Source: Pedobacter miscanthi
GTDB lineage: Bacteria; Bacteroidota; Bacteroidia; Sphingobacteriales; Sphingobacteriaceae
Direction of reading: 5' to 3'
Assembly: GCF_003315595.1 (NCBI RefSeq)
Contig: NZ_QNQU01000025.1
Coordinates: 1 to 64,000, forward strand
DNA length: 64,000 nt
In this document: positions 44,483-53,179 of the stretch, one piece after another
Position numbering within the stretch: the stretch's first letter is position 1
Layout: the number at the start of each line of letters is the position of its first letter
Program-made: the position numbers and the translations under genes
Notes under the pieces: model-generated
What the model saw: the letters and a program-made list of their open reading frames with translations, nothing else
The model's database searches: none
What the model was told of the DNA's origin: nothing

Positions 44483-44518
44483 GCCATATCTCATCATTCA
44501 ACAAATAAAACAGAAATT

Positions 44519-45850
44519 ATGTCAACATCATATAAATTTGAAACGCTACAATTACACGCTGGTCAGGAAATAGATCCAACAACAGGCTCGAGGGCCGTAC
44601 CGATTTACCAAACTACTTCTTATGGCTTTAACAGTGCAGAGCATGGTGCCAATTTATTTGCTTTAAAAGAGTTTGGAAATATCTACAGCAGGATCATGAA
44701 TCCTACCAATGATGTTTTCGAAAAACGTATCGCAGCTTTAGAAGGCGGTGTGGCGGCCTTGGCTGTTGCATCAGGACAAGCTGCCCAGTTTATTGCATTA
44801 AACAATATTTTAGAAGCTGGCGATAGTATTGTTTCCTCTTCACATATATACGGTGGAACCTATAACCAGTTTAAAGTCGCTTTTAAACGTTTGGGCATAC
44901 AGGTAGATTTTGCAAATCCGGATGTTCCTGAAGAATTTGAAAGTAAAATCACCGAAAAAACCAAAGCCATTTATCTCGAAACGATCGGCAACCCGGCATT
45001 TAGTATACCTGATTTTGAGAAAATTGCCGCAATTGCTAAAAAATACGATCTCCCTTTAGTGGTTGATAATACTTTCGGTGCTGGTGGTTATCTGTTTAAA
45101 CCCTTAGAGCATGGTGCAAACATTGTGGTAGAATCAGCTACAAAATGGATCGGTGGACACGGAACAAGCATTGGTGGTGTAATTATCGATGGCGGAAACT
45201 ACAACTGGGGCAATGGAAAATTCACTCAGTTCTCCGAGCCATCAGAAGGCTATCATGGCTTGGTTTTCAGTGATGTTTTTGGCATCGGCGGACCATTTGG
45301 CAATATTCAGTTTATTATCCGAGCACGTGTAGAGGGTTTAAGGGATTTAGGTCCGGCCCTATCGCCTTTCAACTCTTTCCTTTTATTACAAGGCTTAGAA
45401 ACTTTATCGCTTCGCGTACAACGCCATGTTGATAATGCCTTAGAACTGGCTACCTGGTTAGAAAATCATCCTTTGGTTAAAGAAGTACAATATCCAGGTT
45501 TAACGAGCAGCAAATACAACAGCCTGGCAAAAAAATATTTAAGTAATGGTTTTGGTGCGGTTCTATCTTTCGAATTGGAAGGAAGTAAAGAAAATGCCAC
45601 ACAGGTGATCGATAATTTAAAACTGGTTTCTCACCTCGCAAATGTGGGTGATGCCAAAACATTGATTATCCAGCCTTCGGCAACTACACATCAGCAACTA
45701 AGCGAAGCCGAGCAATTGGCCGCTGGCGTAAAACCGAACGCATTACGGGTTTCAGTCGGTATTGAGCACATCGACGATATTAAGGCCGATTTTGAACAGG
45801 CTTTTGCAGCCATCCATGTTCCGGTTCCGACAGAGAGTTTATTAGCCTAA
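44519..45850 (+). CDS. metY: O-acetylhomoserine sulfhydrylase MetY
   Basis: A 443-residue PLP enzyme that makes homocysteine from O-acetylhomoserine and sulfide. The N-terminal TLQLHAGQEIDPTTGSRAVPIYQTTSY, YSRIMNPTNDVFEKRIAALEGG, PLP Lys in ESATKWIGGHGTSIGG near 212 and the extra insertion relative to cystathionine enzymes (about 430 residues versus 380) support MetY. It is first behind the SAM-I leader and is followed after 31 bases by metX, its substrate supplier. The direct sulfhydrylation route is therefore present beside the trans-sulfuration enzyme upstream. Confidence 0.92.
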   Translation: MSTSYKFETLQLHAGQEIDPTTGSRAVPIYQTTSYGFNSAEHGANLFALKEFGNIYSRIMNPTNDVFEKRIAALEGGVAALAVASGQAAQFIALNNILEAGDSIVSSSHIYGGTYNQFKVAFKRLGIQVDFANPDVPEEFESKITEKTKAIYLETIGNPAFSIPDFEKIAAIAKKYDLPLVVDNTFGAGGYLFKPLEHGANIVVESATKWIGGHGTSIGGVIIDGGNYNWGNGKFTQFSEPSEGYHGLVFSDVFGIGGPFGNIQFIIRARVEGLRDLGPALSPFNSFLLLQGLETLSLRVQRHVDNALELATWLENHPLVKEVQYPGLTSSKYNSLAKKYLSNGFGAVLSFELEGSKENATQVIDNLKLVSHLANVGDAKTLIIQPSATTHQQLSEAEQLAAGVKPNALRVSVGIEHIDDIKADFEQAFAAIHVPVPTESLLA

Positions 45851-45881
45851 GCCCGTTCATTTTTCCGAATACAACAAAACA

Positions 45882-46940
45882 ATGAGTACAGCATCAACGT
45901 ATAATTATAATAAACAGTTTAAATTAGAAAGCGGGAAAAAGATCCGCAACCTGCAGATTGCTTATCAAACTTATGGCAAATTAAATGCTGCAAAGGATAA
46001 CGTAATCTGGGTTTGCCATGCACTTACAGCAAATGCCGATGTTTTTGAATGGTGGGAAGGTTTGTTCGGGCAAAATGCTTTGTTCAATCCAGAAGATCAT
46101 TACATCGTTTGCGCCAACGTTTTGGGCTCGCATTATGGTAGCACCAGTCCGTTACATACCAACCCGGTTAATGGTTTGCCTTATTACCTTTCCTTTCCAC
46201 AGTTTACGATTCGTGATATGGTTTCAGCCCACCAGTTACTGGCGGCGCACCTGGGTATCGATTATATTAAATTATTGATTGGTGGTTCTTTAGGTGGGCA
46301 ACAAGCTGTTGAATGGAGCATTTCAGAACCTAACAAAATAGAAAACCTGATTTTAATTGCTACAAATGCAGCACATTCTCCATGGGGCATTGCTTTTAAC
46401 GAAAGTCAGCGTTTGGCCATTACTACCGACAGGACTTTTTACGCCAACCAACCCAATGGTGGCAGCAAAGGGTTAAAAACCGCCCGTAGCATTGCGCTTT
46501 TAAGTTACAGAACTTATAGTGCTTACGGCAGCACACAGGTAGAAAGTGTAAACGATAAAACTGATCATTTCAGGTCGTCTTCGTATCAGAATTATCAGGG
46601 AGAAAAACTAATCAACCGTTTTAATGCCTATAGCTATTACTATTTAACAAAAGCAATGGATAGCCACAATGTTGGCCGTAACCGCAAAAGTATTGCCGAT
46701 GCTCTAAAACTGATCACAGCAAATACCCTGGTAATCGGAATAGAAAACGACGTATTATTTCCGTTATCGGAGCAACAATATTTAGCAGATCACATAACCG
46801 GAGCAGAATTTACAGCCTTACATTCTGATTATGGTCATGATGGTTTCCTGATCGAAACAGACGCCTTAACCAATATTATCGGAAATTTTATCAAAGAAAG
46901 CCGCAACAAGAAGATTATCAAGTTGCAGCAAACGGCCTAG
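45882..46940 (+). CDS. metX: Homoserine O-acetyltransferase MetX
   Basis: A 352-residue alpha/beta-hydrolase-fold acyltransferase that acetylates homoserine to make the MetY substrate. The nucleophile Ser lies in LIGGSLGGQQAVEWS near 137, and NVLGSHYGSTSP near 80 helps build the acyl site. The charge-relay Asp lies in IENDVLFP near 291 and the His in YGHDGFLIE near 322. The acyl donor (acetyl versus succinyl) cannot be settled from motifs alone; the operon with MetY favours acetyl. Confidence 0.93.
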   Translation: MSTASTYNYNKQFKLESGKKIRNLQIAYQTYGKLNAAKDNVIWVCHALTANADVFEWWEGLFGQNALFNPEDHYIVCANVLGSHYGSTSPLHTNPVNGLPYYLSFPQFTIRDMVSAHQLLAAHLGIDYIKLLIGGSLGGQQAVEWSISEPNKIENLILIATNAAHSPWGIAFNESQRLAITTDRTFYANQPNGGSKGLKTARSIALLSYRTYSAYGSTQVESVNDKTDHFRSSSYQNYQGEKLINRFNAYSYYYLTKAMDSHNVGRNRKSIADALKLITANTLVIGIENDVLFPLSEQQYLADHITGAEFTALHSDYGHDGFLIETDALTNIIGNFIKESRNKKIIKLQQTA

Positions 46941-47111
46941 ATAATTAGTAAGGTAGAAGGCATAAAGGTGGAAGGTTTAGGGTTTATGATCAAGAAGAAT
47001 AACTAAATCAGTTGGATCCTTAAAATCTGTATAATCAATTAAAATAACAACAATAATATAACCATGATTAATCGGAGTAATCCGTTAATCTGTGTAATCA
47101 AGTCTAAAATA

Positions 47112-48356
47112 ATGAGTAAGAATTTAAAAATCGGTTTATTTGGTTTCGGCGTTGTGGGGCAAGGTTTACTGGATATTATCCAAAGCCAGAACCTGAACCT
47201 GGAGATCATAAAAATTGCGATAAAAGATCCCAGAAAAAAACGTACCCTAAATAAAGATCTGTTTACTACTGATCGTGATGAAATACTGAACAATACAGAA
47301 ATCAATACGATTGTAGAATTAATCAACGATGCCGATGCAGCCTACGAAATTGTAACCACTGCATTAAAAAATGGCAAAAATGTAGTTTCTGCCAATAAAA
47401 AAATGATTGCTACGCATTTAAAAGAACTGGTAGATCTGCAGCAGGAATATGGTACTTCCCTATTATACGAAGGTGCGGTTTGCGGAAGTATCCCGATAAT
47501 CCGTAACCTGGAAGAATATTACGATAATGAACTTTTCCATGCTTTAAGCGGCATTTTTAACGGATCGTCTAATTACATCCTTTCTAAAATATTCAACGAA
47601 AATCAGGATTATAACGCTGCATTAAAAGAAGCACAGGATTTAGGCTTTGCAGAAACTGATCCGATTTTAGACGTAGGAGGTTACGATCCGAAATACAAAC
47701 TGGCCATTGCCACAGCACACGCTTATGGATTGTTTGTAAATCCGGATGCGATTTTAAATATTGGTATCCAAAACCTTTCATCGCACGACATTAAATACGC
47801 ACGCGAGAAAAATTTCAAAATTAAACTGGTTCCAACGGCACGTAAAGTAAATACAAAAGATATTGTGACTTACGTGCTGCCTAAATTGGTAACCAAAGAC
47901 GATTTCCTTTACAATGTAGAGAACGAGTATAATGCTGTGGCTGTTCAGGCGGCTTTTGCAGATAAACAGTTTTTCTATGGTAAAGGTGCCGGCGGCCACC
48001 CTACCGGTGCAGCTGTACTTTCGGATATTGCGGCTTTACGTTACGATTACCGTTACGAGTATAAAAAATATCATTCGGAAAACGGCGTGAAACATACAGA
48101 CGAAATCCTGCTGGAAATCTATCTGCGTTATGCTGACGAAGATCTGATTACGCTGTTGGAATTTGATAATATCAGCGAACGTTATGCTGCAAATAGTTAT
48201 AAATATGTGGTTGGAACAGTTAAACTGGAAAGTTTGATTAAAAACCGCGACCTGCTTCTGGATAAATCTGTTTTTGTAGCCTATACCGGCAGACAGATTT
48301 ACAAACAGGATCAGTTAACAGAAAATGTTTTTGCCGAAGAATTGGCAACCCTATAA
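47112..48356 (+). CDS. hom: Homoserine dehydrogenase
   Basis: A 414-residue monofunctional homoserine dehydrogenase (aspartate semialdehyde to homoserine). It has the NAD(P) fingerprint GLFGFGVVGQGL at residues 8-19, ANKKMIATH near 97, GIFNGSSNYILSKI near 148, and catalytic Asp/Lys residues in FAETDPILDVGGYDPKYKLAI near 180-200. The C-terminal about 70 residues may be an ACT-like regulatory part. I use ATG 47112, as the 16 residues before it precede the Rossmann strand without conservation. It completes a homoserine to acetylhomoserine to homocysteine module. Confidence 0.93.
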   Translation: MSKNLKIGLFGFGVVGQGLLDIIQSQNLNLEIIKIAIKDPRKKRTLNKDLFTTDRDEILNNTEINTIVELINDADAAYEIVTTALKNGKNVVSANKKMIATHLKELVDLQQEYGTSLLYEGAVCGSIPIIRNLEEYYDNELFHALSGIFNGSSNYILSKIFNENQDYNAALKEAQDLGFAETDPILDVGGYDPKYKLAIATAHAYGLFVNPDAILNIGIQNLSSHDIKYAREKNFKIKLVPTARKVNTKDIVTYVLPKLVTKDDFLYNVENEYNAVAVQAAFADKQFFYGKGAGGHPTGAAVLSDIAALRYDYRYEYKKYHSENGVKHTDEILLEIYLRYADEDLITLLEFDNISERYAANSYKYVVGTVKLESLIKNRDLLLDKSVFVAYTGRQIYKQDQLTENVFAEELATL

Positions 48357-48401
48357 CTTAATTTTAAGGTTAATTTTTTTATTTGTTTTGTTGTTAAGTA
48401 C

Positions 48402-48426
48402 AAAGGTCGGAGCGAGTCCGGCCTTT
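48402..48426. terminator. Bidirectional terminator hairpin
   Basis: AAAGGTCGGA (48402-48411) and TCCGGCCTTT (48417-48426) form a 10-bp stem with one T-G wobble and a 5-base loop, between the convergent homoserine dehydrogenase and toxin genes. Confidence 0.65.
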
Positions 48427-48431
48427 TGCGT

Positions 48432-48776
48432 TTATTTAAAATGCGCTAAAATTCTATCTCTATCTTCATTAGGCTTATCGTTCTTATGATAAAGCTCAAT
48501 AAAAATGATTTTCTTTTCCTCAGCGAAATAAGCATAAATTAATCTCAGCCCTGAATTTACGCCTTTACCTTTTAAACTATCGCAGGTTATTTTTTTAATC
48601 TTAATTACACAGGTCGTAATGCCTAAATTATCTATCCGAAAACTAAAAGGATTACGTTCATCAGGTTTTACCCTTAAAATGATTTTAACATCCTCTAAAT
48701 CTGAATGCAGGCTACGGTATCGCTTTAAAAGTTTTTTGAGGTCTTTGTCAAATTCTATTATAGATTCAAAGCGCAT
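48432..48776 (-). CDS. RelE/YafQ-like putative toxin of a type II TA pair
   Basis: A 114-residue basic protein with the RelE-superfamily pattern: helical N-terminus (FDKDLKKLLKRYRSL), then strands with SGLRLIYAYF (the usual GxRxxY element) and IIFIELYHKNDK at the C-terminus. RelE-type toxins are mRNA interferases. It starts 2 bases after the stop of the upstream HTH-Panacea gene, so the two form an antitoxin-first operon. Catalytic residues vary in this superfamily and cannot be assigned here. Confidence 0.75.
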   Translation of the reverse strand: MRFESIIEFDKDLKKLLKRYRSLHSDLEDVKIILRVKPDERNPFSFRIDNLGITTCVIKIKKITCDSLKGKGVNSGLRLIYAYFAEEKKIIFIELYHKNDKPNEDRDRILAHFK

Positions 48777-48778
48777 AA

Positions 48779-49585
48779 TTAATCGTTTTCTTCCTCATTA
48801 TAAACCCTTACCGAATAAGGCAATTCGCGATAAAAAGCCAAATTGTAACTGATATCACAACCCATTTCCGTTACTTCCCAGGGTAAATCTTTATGGGAAT
48901 AATCGCTGATGGCATTGGCAGACCAATCGCTCATCTGATCGATTACTTTATCAATTACGTCCTTTTCACTTGCTTTTAGCCTGGTTAAATCTGCTTTTTC
49001 CAGTGGTATAAAACGTTTTTGAGGAAAGCCTTTATAATCAGTTTTGATTTTTTCAATCTGTTTAAGCTCAATCATCTGGTCGATAATTGCATCCAGTTTT
49101 TGGGGAACCGGACCATAAGGAAGTTTTTTATAATTGGCTCCTGTTAAATGCTCCTCGTATAATTCGTAATAATTAAAATCAGAAAAATAAAGCAATTTAT
49201 ATAATACTGTTTCGCCTACATTGGGTTTGCCAGAACAATGTTCTAATATGTAAAGGAGGATATTTTTAAACTTATTTATATTTAAAGTGGGTACAGAAAT
49301 ACGTTCTTCAGCAATATTTTCTTCTGCTTCGTCAGGAAGTTCTAAATGCTGTTTGCTGTAAAAATCTTTGGATACAAAATCATCCAGAGAAAAGCTCAGA
49401 ACAACCGATAGTTTTTGCATTTCACTAAAACTGATTCCTCTGTTACCTAACTCTATCTGTGTTAATGACGGACGCGAAATGCCAATGCTTTTCGCAAGAT
49501 CATCCTGAGAGAAACCTTTTTTTAAACGCAGATTTATAATACGCTCACCAATTTCTTTTTTCGATATTTCATTTCCCATATACAA
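48779..49585 (-). CDS. HTH-Panacea (DUF4065/SocA-like) antitoxin
   Basis: A 268-residue two-domain protein. Residues about 8-70 form an XRE HTH (ERIINLRLKKGFSQDDLAKSIGISRPSLTQIELGNRGIS). Residues about 105-245 match the Panacea/DUF4065 domain, with KLLYFSDFNYYELYEEHLTGANYKKLPYGPVP as its signature. Panacea domains neutralise many unrelated toxins; here the partner is RelE-like. The HTH suggests autoregulation of the pair. The ATG at 49579 is an equally good start. Confidence 0.82.
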   Translation of the reverse strand: MYMGNEISKKEIGERIINLRLKKGFSQDDLAKSIGISRPSLTQIELGNRGISFSEMQKLSVVLSFSLDDFVSKDFYSKQHLELPDEAEENIAEERISVPTLNINKFKNILLYILEHCSGKPNVGETVLYKLLYFSDFNYYELYEEHLTGANYKKLPYGPVPQKLDAIIDQMIELKQIEKIKTDYKGFPQKRFIPLEKADLTRLKASEKDVIDKVIDQMSDWSANAISDYSHKDLPWEVTEMGCDISYNLAFYRELPYSVRVYNEEEND

Positions 49586-49746
49586 ATATATGAAATGTTT
49601 TAAAAACGAACAACATGATGATCTATATTAAAACAAATCATTAATTATCTAAATTGCAATCATAGATAATGAGGGGAATTCATGCAGATATTAATCTGTG
49701 TTTATCCGCAAAACTTCTGACTTAAATTATAATTTATCAATATGGT

Positions 49747-50193
49747 TTAGGGCTTTAACCTGATATATTTTTCTATAATCACACGATCAACCCCAGCAGC
49801 TTCTACTTTTTCAATGCCTTTCTGGATTAAGGTATCCTGATGAATGGCCAGTTTAAAATTAAAGGTTTTACCTTCCCAGTTTTTGTTTTTATAATATTCG
49901 AGGTGTTCGGTGTAGTCCTCTCCTTTTAAAAGGAATGTTCCGCCACCCGCATCAAAACTGGTTGTATCTTTCGAATCAAGACTGTGTTTTAAAAATGCAA
50001 AGTGAGTATCGTTAAACATCTTGATCATTTTCAGCTTACCAGAGTAATCTGTTGTCTGGCTTTTTCCTTTATCAATGGTTGTAGCCGAAATCAATTGCCA
50101 GGTGCCCTGGATGTCAAGGTCTTTTTTGTTTTCATTTTTATTAGAACATGCCAACAACAAAAGCACAGCAAAAAGCATTAAGATGTTTCTCAT
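49747..50193 (-). CDS. Small lipoprotein, lipocalin-like
   Basis: A 148-residue predicted lipoprotein (Cys16 in LLLAC-SNK). The mature part starts with DIQGTWQLISATTIDKG, the opening strand pattern of lipocalin-like Bacteroidota lipoproteins, then GKLKMIKMFNDTHFAFLKH and a short C-terminal beta region. Ligand and role unknown. It stands between the TA pair and the transporter gene on the same strand, without clear linkage. Confidence 0.65.
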   Translation of the reverse strand: MRNILMLFAVLLLLACSNKNENKKDLDIQGTWQLISATTIDKGKSQTTDYSGKLKMIKMFNDTHFAFLKHSLDSKDTTSFDAGGGTFLLKGEDYTEHLEYYKNKNWEGKTFNFKLAIHQDTLIQKGIEKVEAAGVDRVIIEKYIRLKP

Positions 50194-50218
50194 AACGGTT
50201 TATATTATTTGGTTAAAA

Positions 50219-50989
50219 TTATCCCCTTCCGGCCATTTTTATCAGCTTGTGGGCGAGGTCTTTTCCTAAATAGCCATCAATAATAGCATGCACCACATAT
50301 AAAATAGGTGTCATTAAAATGGCTACCACAAATTTATAGGTGTAGTTAACCAGGCCAATAGCCGCAACCATCTGCCAGCTGTAATGGTACTGCGGGTTTA
50401 AATAAAAGGCAATAAAAATCACCACAAAACTGTCAATCAGCTGCGAAACCAGTGTAGAGCCGGTGGCGCGTAGCCATAAAGCCCGTTCGCCTGTAATCTT
50501 TTTAATCCGGTGGAAAATTAAAACATCGGCAAGCTGCCCGATGATAAAGGCAGTAATTGATCCTACGATGATCCACATTCCCTGCCCAAAAATGCCTGCA
50601 AAAGCGTTGTTCATATTAAGGTCTTCCCCGTTGATATTCTGATGTACCCAAAAGTCGGCTGCGCTTAAGTGCATCGATCCCCAAACCACTAAAAAAGCAA
50701 ATGCAATAAGAATTGAAGTAAGAATGGAAAGGAAGCGGACCTGTTTTACACCGAAATATTCATTTATAATATCCGTCATTATAAAAATAATCGGCCAGGT
50801 TAATACGCCTGCCGACATTACAAATGAAAGATTCGGCACCCCAAGCAGATTAATATCAAACTTTTTGATACCCAATGTTTCTTCAACACTGAATAATTTA
50901 ACTCCGATAAATTCTGATAATATGGCATTTGCCACGAAAAAGCTACCCAGAATGAGTAATAAACGGCTTTCTTTAGTTTTAAAAGTCAT
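50219..50989 (-). CDS. Queuosine-precursor transporter family (VUT/YhhQ-like) membrane protein
   Basis: A 256-residue inner-membrane transporter with about six hydrophobic helices. Typical features are ANAILSEFIGVKLF near 20, the ITDIINEYFG-like IIFIMTDIINEYFGVKQVRF near 72-91 and LVSQLIDSFVVIFIAFYL near 185, all characteristic of YhhQ-type proteins that import 7-cyano-7-deazaguanine or related precursors. The family assignment is confident; the exact substrate is inferred. Confidence 0.88.
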   Translation of the reverse strand: MTFKTKESRLLLILGSFFVANAILSEFIGVKLFSVEETLGIKKFDINLLGVPNLSFVMSAGVLTWPIIFIMTDIINEYFGVKQVRFLSILTSILIAFAFLVVWGSMHLSAADFWVHQNINGEDLNMNNAFAGIFGQGMWIIVGSITAFIIGQLADVLIFHRIKKITGERALWLRATGSTLVSQLIDSFVVIFIAFYLNPQYHYSWQMVAAIGLVNYTYKFVVAILMTPILYVVHAIIDGYLGKDLAHKLIKMAGRG

Positions 50990-51190
50990 AGGCTATAAAT
51001 CTAAAAATAAATCGCAGATTTTAATACAATCATGGTCTTATTTTTGAAAGGGGTAATACAAAGTTTACTCATCTCTGTCACTGTAAAATTAGTTTGAATT
51101 AAATTAATGATTTTTACAATCGTTCGACGTTAAAAATAGGTTCGCAACTTAAATCTCCCAATCTTTACGCCGTCAAAATCCGGTAACTTC

Positions 51191-52417
51191 ATGGCTAAAA
51201 AACAACACTTTTTCTTAATACTTATTTTAGGTTCGCTGGCGGCGCTTGGCCCCTTTTCTATCGATATGTACCTGCCAGGTTTTGTGGATATTGCAAAAGA
51301 TTTAAAAAGCACTGAATCTACAGTTGCACTTTCTTTATCCAGCTTTTTTATCGGGATTTCGGCTGGTCAGTTACTCTATGGACCGCTTTTAGATAAATTT
51401 GGCCGGAAAAAACCTTTATATTTTGGTTTAGCCCTTTACATTTTAGCTTCTGTTTGCTGTTTGGCCGTAACTGATGTAAATCAATTAATCGTGCTGCGTT
51501 TTATACAGGCTATTGGAAGTTGTGCAACAGCAGTGGCTTCTGTGGCCATGGTTAGGGACTTGTTTTCGGTAGAGGAAAGTCCAAAGGTTTTTGCTTCATT
51601 AATGCTGGTTATTGCCGTTTCGCCAATGCTGGCCCCAACCGCAGGTGGTTATCTCATTTCGGCATTAGGCTGGAAATATGTATTTGTATTTTTAGGATTA
51701 ATGGCTGTTTTAATGTTGCTGGCATCAATTTTCAAATTACCCGAAAGTTATAAACCCGATCCGAATTACTCTTTAAAACCAAAACCTATTTTAACCAATT
51801 TTTTAACAGTTTTAAAAGAACCTCAGTTTTATACCTACGCGTTAATCAGTTCGATTACTTTTTCGGGACTGTTTGCTTATGTATCTTCCTCTCCACAGGT
51901 ATTTATGAAGATTTATGAGGTAAGCAAAACGGGTTATGGCTGGATTTTCGCCTTGTTATCCGTATCGTTTATCGGCTCTAGTCAGGTTAATAGTTTAATT
52001 TTAAAATGGTTTACCAGTAAAAAAATAGTTACCTGGGCATTAATTGCACAATGTATTTTCAGTTTGATATTTTTGGTTTTTGCTTTAAATAACTGGTTGA
52101 GCCTATATTCCACTATTGGATTTATCGCCTTATTTTTGGCTTGTTTGGGATTGATTAACCCAAATGCGGCCGCTTTATCGCTTGCACCATTCACTAAAAA
52201 TGCTGGAAGTGCTTCCGCTTTGATGGGCGCATTACAAATGGGCTTAGGTGCACTGGCGTCAGTAATGGTAAGTTTATTCAGCGAGCATTCTGTAGTGCCT
52301 ATGCCTTTGGTAATGACAGCTGCAGCATTTATAGCCTTATTGTGTTTATTTATAGGCCGAAGATTTATTACTACCGAAGTTGAAGCTTCTTCCGATTCGA
52401 CTGTTGTGGCACATTAA
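51191..52417 (+). CDS. MFS multidrug transporter, Bcr/CflA family
   Basis: A 408-residue major-facilitator protein with about twelve helices. The N-terminal GSLAALGPFSIDMYLPGFVDIAKDL is the Bcr/CflA signature. The MFS loop motif follows as GPLLDKFGRKKPLYFG, with LRFIQAIGSCATAVASVAMVRDLF next. It probably exports drugs or small metabolites by proton antiport. Followed by a repeat/terminator stem at 52438-52487. Confidence 0.9.
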   Translation: MAKKQHFFLILILGSLAALGPFSIDMYLPGFVDIAKDLKSTESTVALSLSSFFIGISAGQLLYGPLLDKFGRKKPLYFGLALYILASVCCLAVTDVNQLIVLRFIQAIGSCATAVASVAMVRDLFSVEESPKVFASLMLVIAVSPMLAPTAGGYLISALGWKYVFVFLGLMAVLMLLASIFKLPESYKPDPNYSLKPKPILTNFLTVLKEPQFYTYALISSITFSGLFAYVSSSPQVFMKIYEVSKTGYGWIFALLSVSFIGSSQVNSLILKWFTSKKIVTWALIAQCIFSLIFLVFALNNWLSLYSTIGFIALFLACLGLINPNAAALSLAPFTKNAGSASALMGALQMGLGALASVMVSLFSEHSVVPMPLVMTAAAFIALLCLFIGRRFITTEVEASSDSTVVAH

Positions 52418-52437
52418 ATTTGTTAGACTACATAAAG

Positions 52438-52487
52438 CACTAAGACACAAAGAAAGCAGCAATACGCTCCTACTTCGTGTCTTAGTG
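52438..52487. terminator. Long-stem hairpin between convergent genes
   Basis: CACTAAGACAC (52438-52448) and GTGTCTTAGTG (52477-52487) are perfect complements; the intervening 28 bases add further pairing (AAAG / CTTC, imperfect). It fits a bidirectional terminator or dispersed palindrome. Confidence 0.5.
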
Positions 52488-52495
52488 TTGAAAAT

Positions 52496-53179
52496 TTATG
52501 GCACAAATACCTTATAAATAATATAACAGATAATCGTTCCTACAGCGACGATAATGAAACCGCTTAAGCGTTTCTTTTTGATGAAACAGATCAGAATAAT
52601 GCCCGAGATGGATACCAATGTCATCAGCACTGCTGAAATATCGATAATCCACGACCAGGCCTTACCCGAATCACGGCCCTTATGCAGGTCGTTCATTATG
52701 GCCACCGCACCAAACCTGGTGGTGCTTAATTCATATTTACCCGTTTCACGGTCAATAAAAGAATCAGCAAGATAGCCTGGGCCATTAAAGGTTAAACTGA
52801 TTTCACGGTCATCAATCCTAAAATCGCTCAAAGCTCCTTTTACTTGGTGTTTGCTCCTGAAAAACTCTACCAATTGTAATTTATTGATTTTGTTGGTATC
52901 AGGCTGGTTTACCCACTTTAAATTCACTGACCCCGAATCTTTAACTACTACTTCCTTTCCTGATGTAAACCAATCGGCATGGTTTAAGGTTAAGCCTGAT
53001 ACCGCAAAAAACAACAGGATGGTAAAACTTACCATCGACAGATAAATATGCAGCCAACGGGATGCACCCGCTAATCGTTTTTTGCCTTTGCCCTTCCCGC
53101 TATCCTTTTTTACAGGCTTTTTTCCTAGTCCGCCGGGTGCCGAAACGATATTACTTTTTTGGGATTTTTCTGTAGTCAA
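52496..53179 (-). CDS. PepSY-associated transmembrane protein
   Basis: A 227-residue membrane protein. It has a Lys/Gly-rich cytoplasmic N-terminus, a first helix about 45-68 with RWLHIYLSMVSF, and a periplasmic PepSY-like segment (LVEFFRSKHQVKGALSDFRIDD, then GPGYLADSFIDRETGKYEL). A DLHKGRDSGKAWSWIIDISAVLMTLVSISGII block follows, then a final helix. The WxH and LHKG-type His residues suit haem-binding PepSY-TM electron-transfer proteins. It overlaps the upstream apbE-like gene by 29 bases, implying coupled expression. Confidence 0.83.
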   Translation of the reverse strand: MTTEKSQKSNIVSAPGGLGKKPVKKDSGKGKGKKRLAGASRWLHIYLSMVSFTILLFFAVSGLTLNHADWFTSGKEVVVKDSGSVNLKWVNQPDTNKINKLQLVEFFRSKHQVKGALSDFRIDDREISLTFNGPGYLADSFIDRETGKYELSTTRFGAVAIMNDLHKGRDSGKAWSWIIDISAVLMTLVSISGIILICFIKKKRLSGFIIVAVGTIICYIIYKVFVP

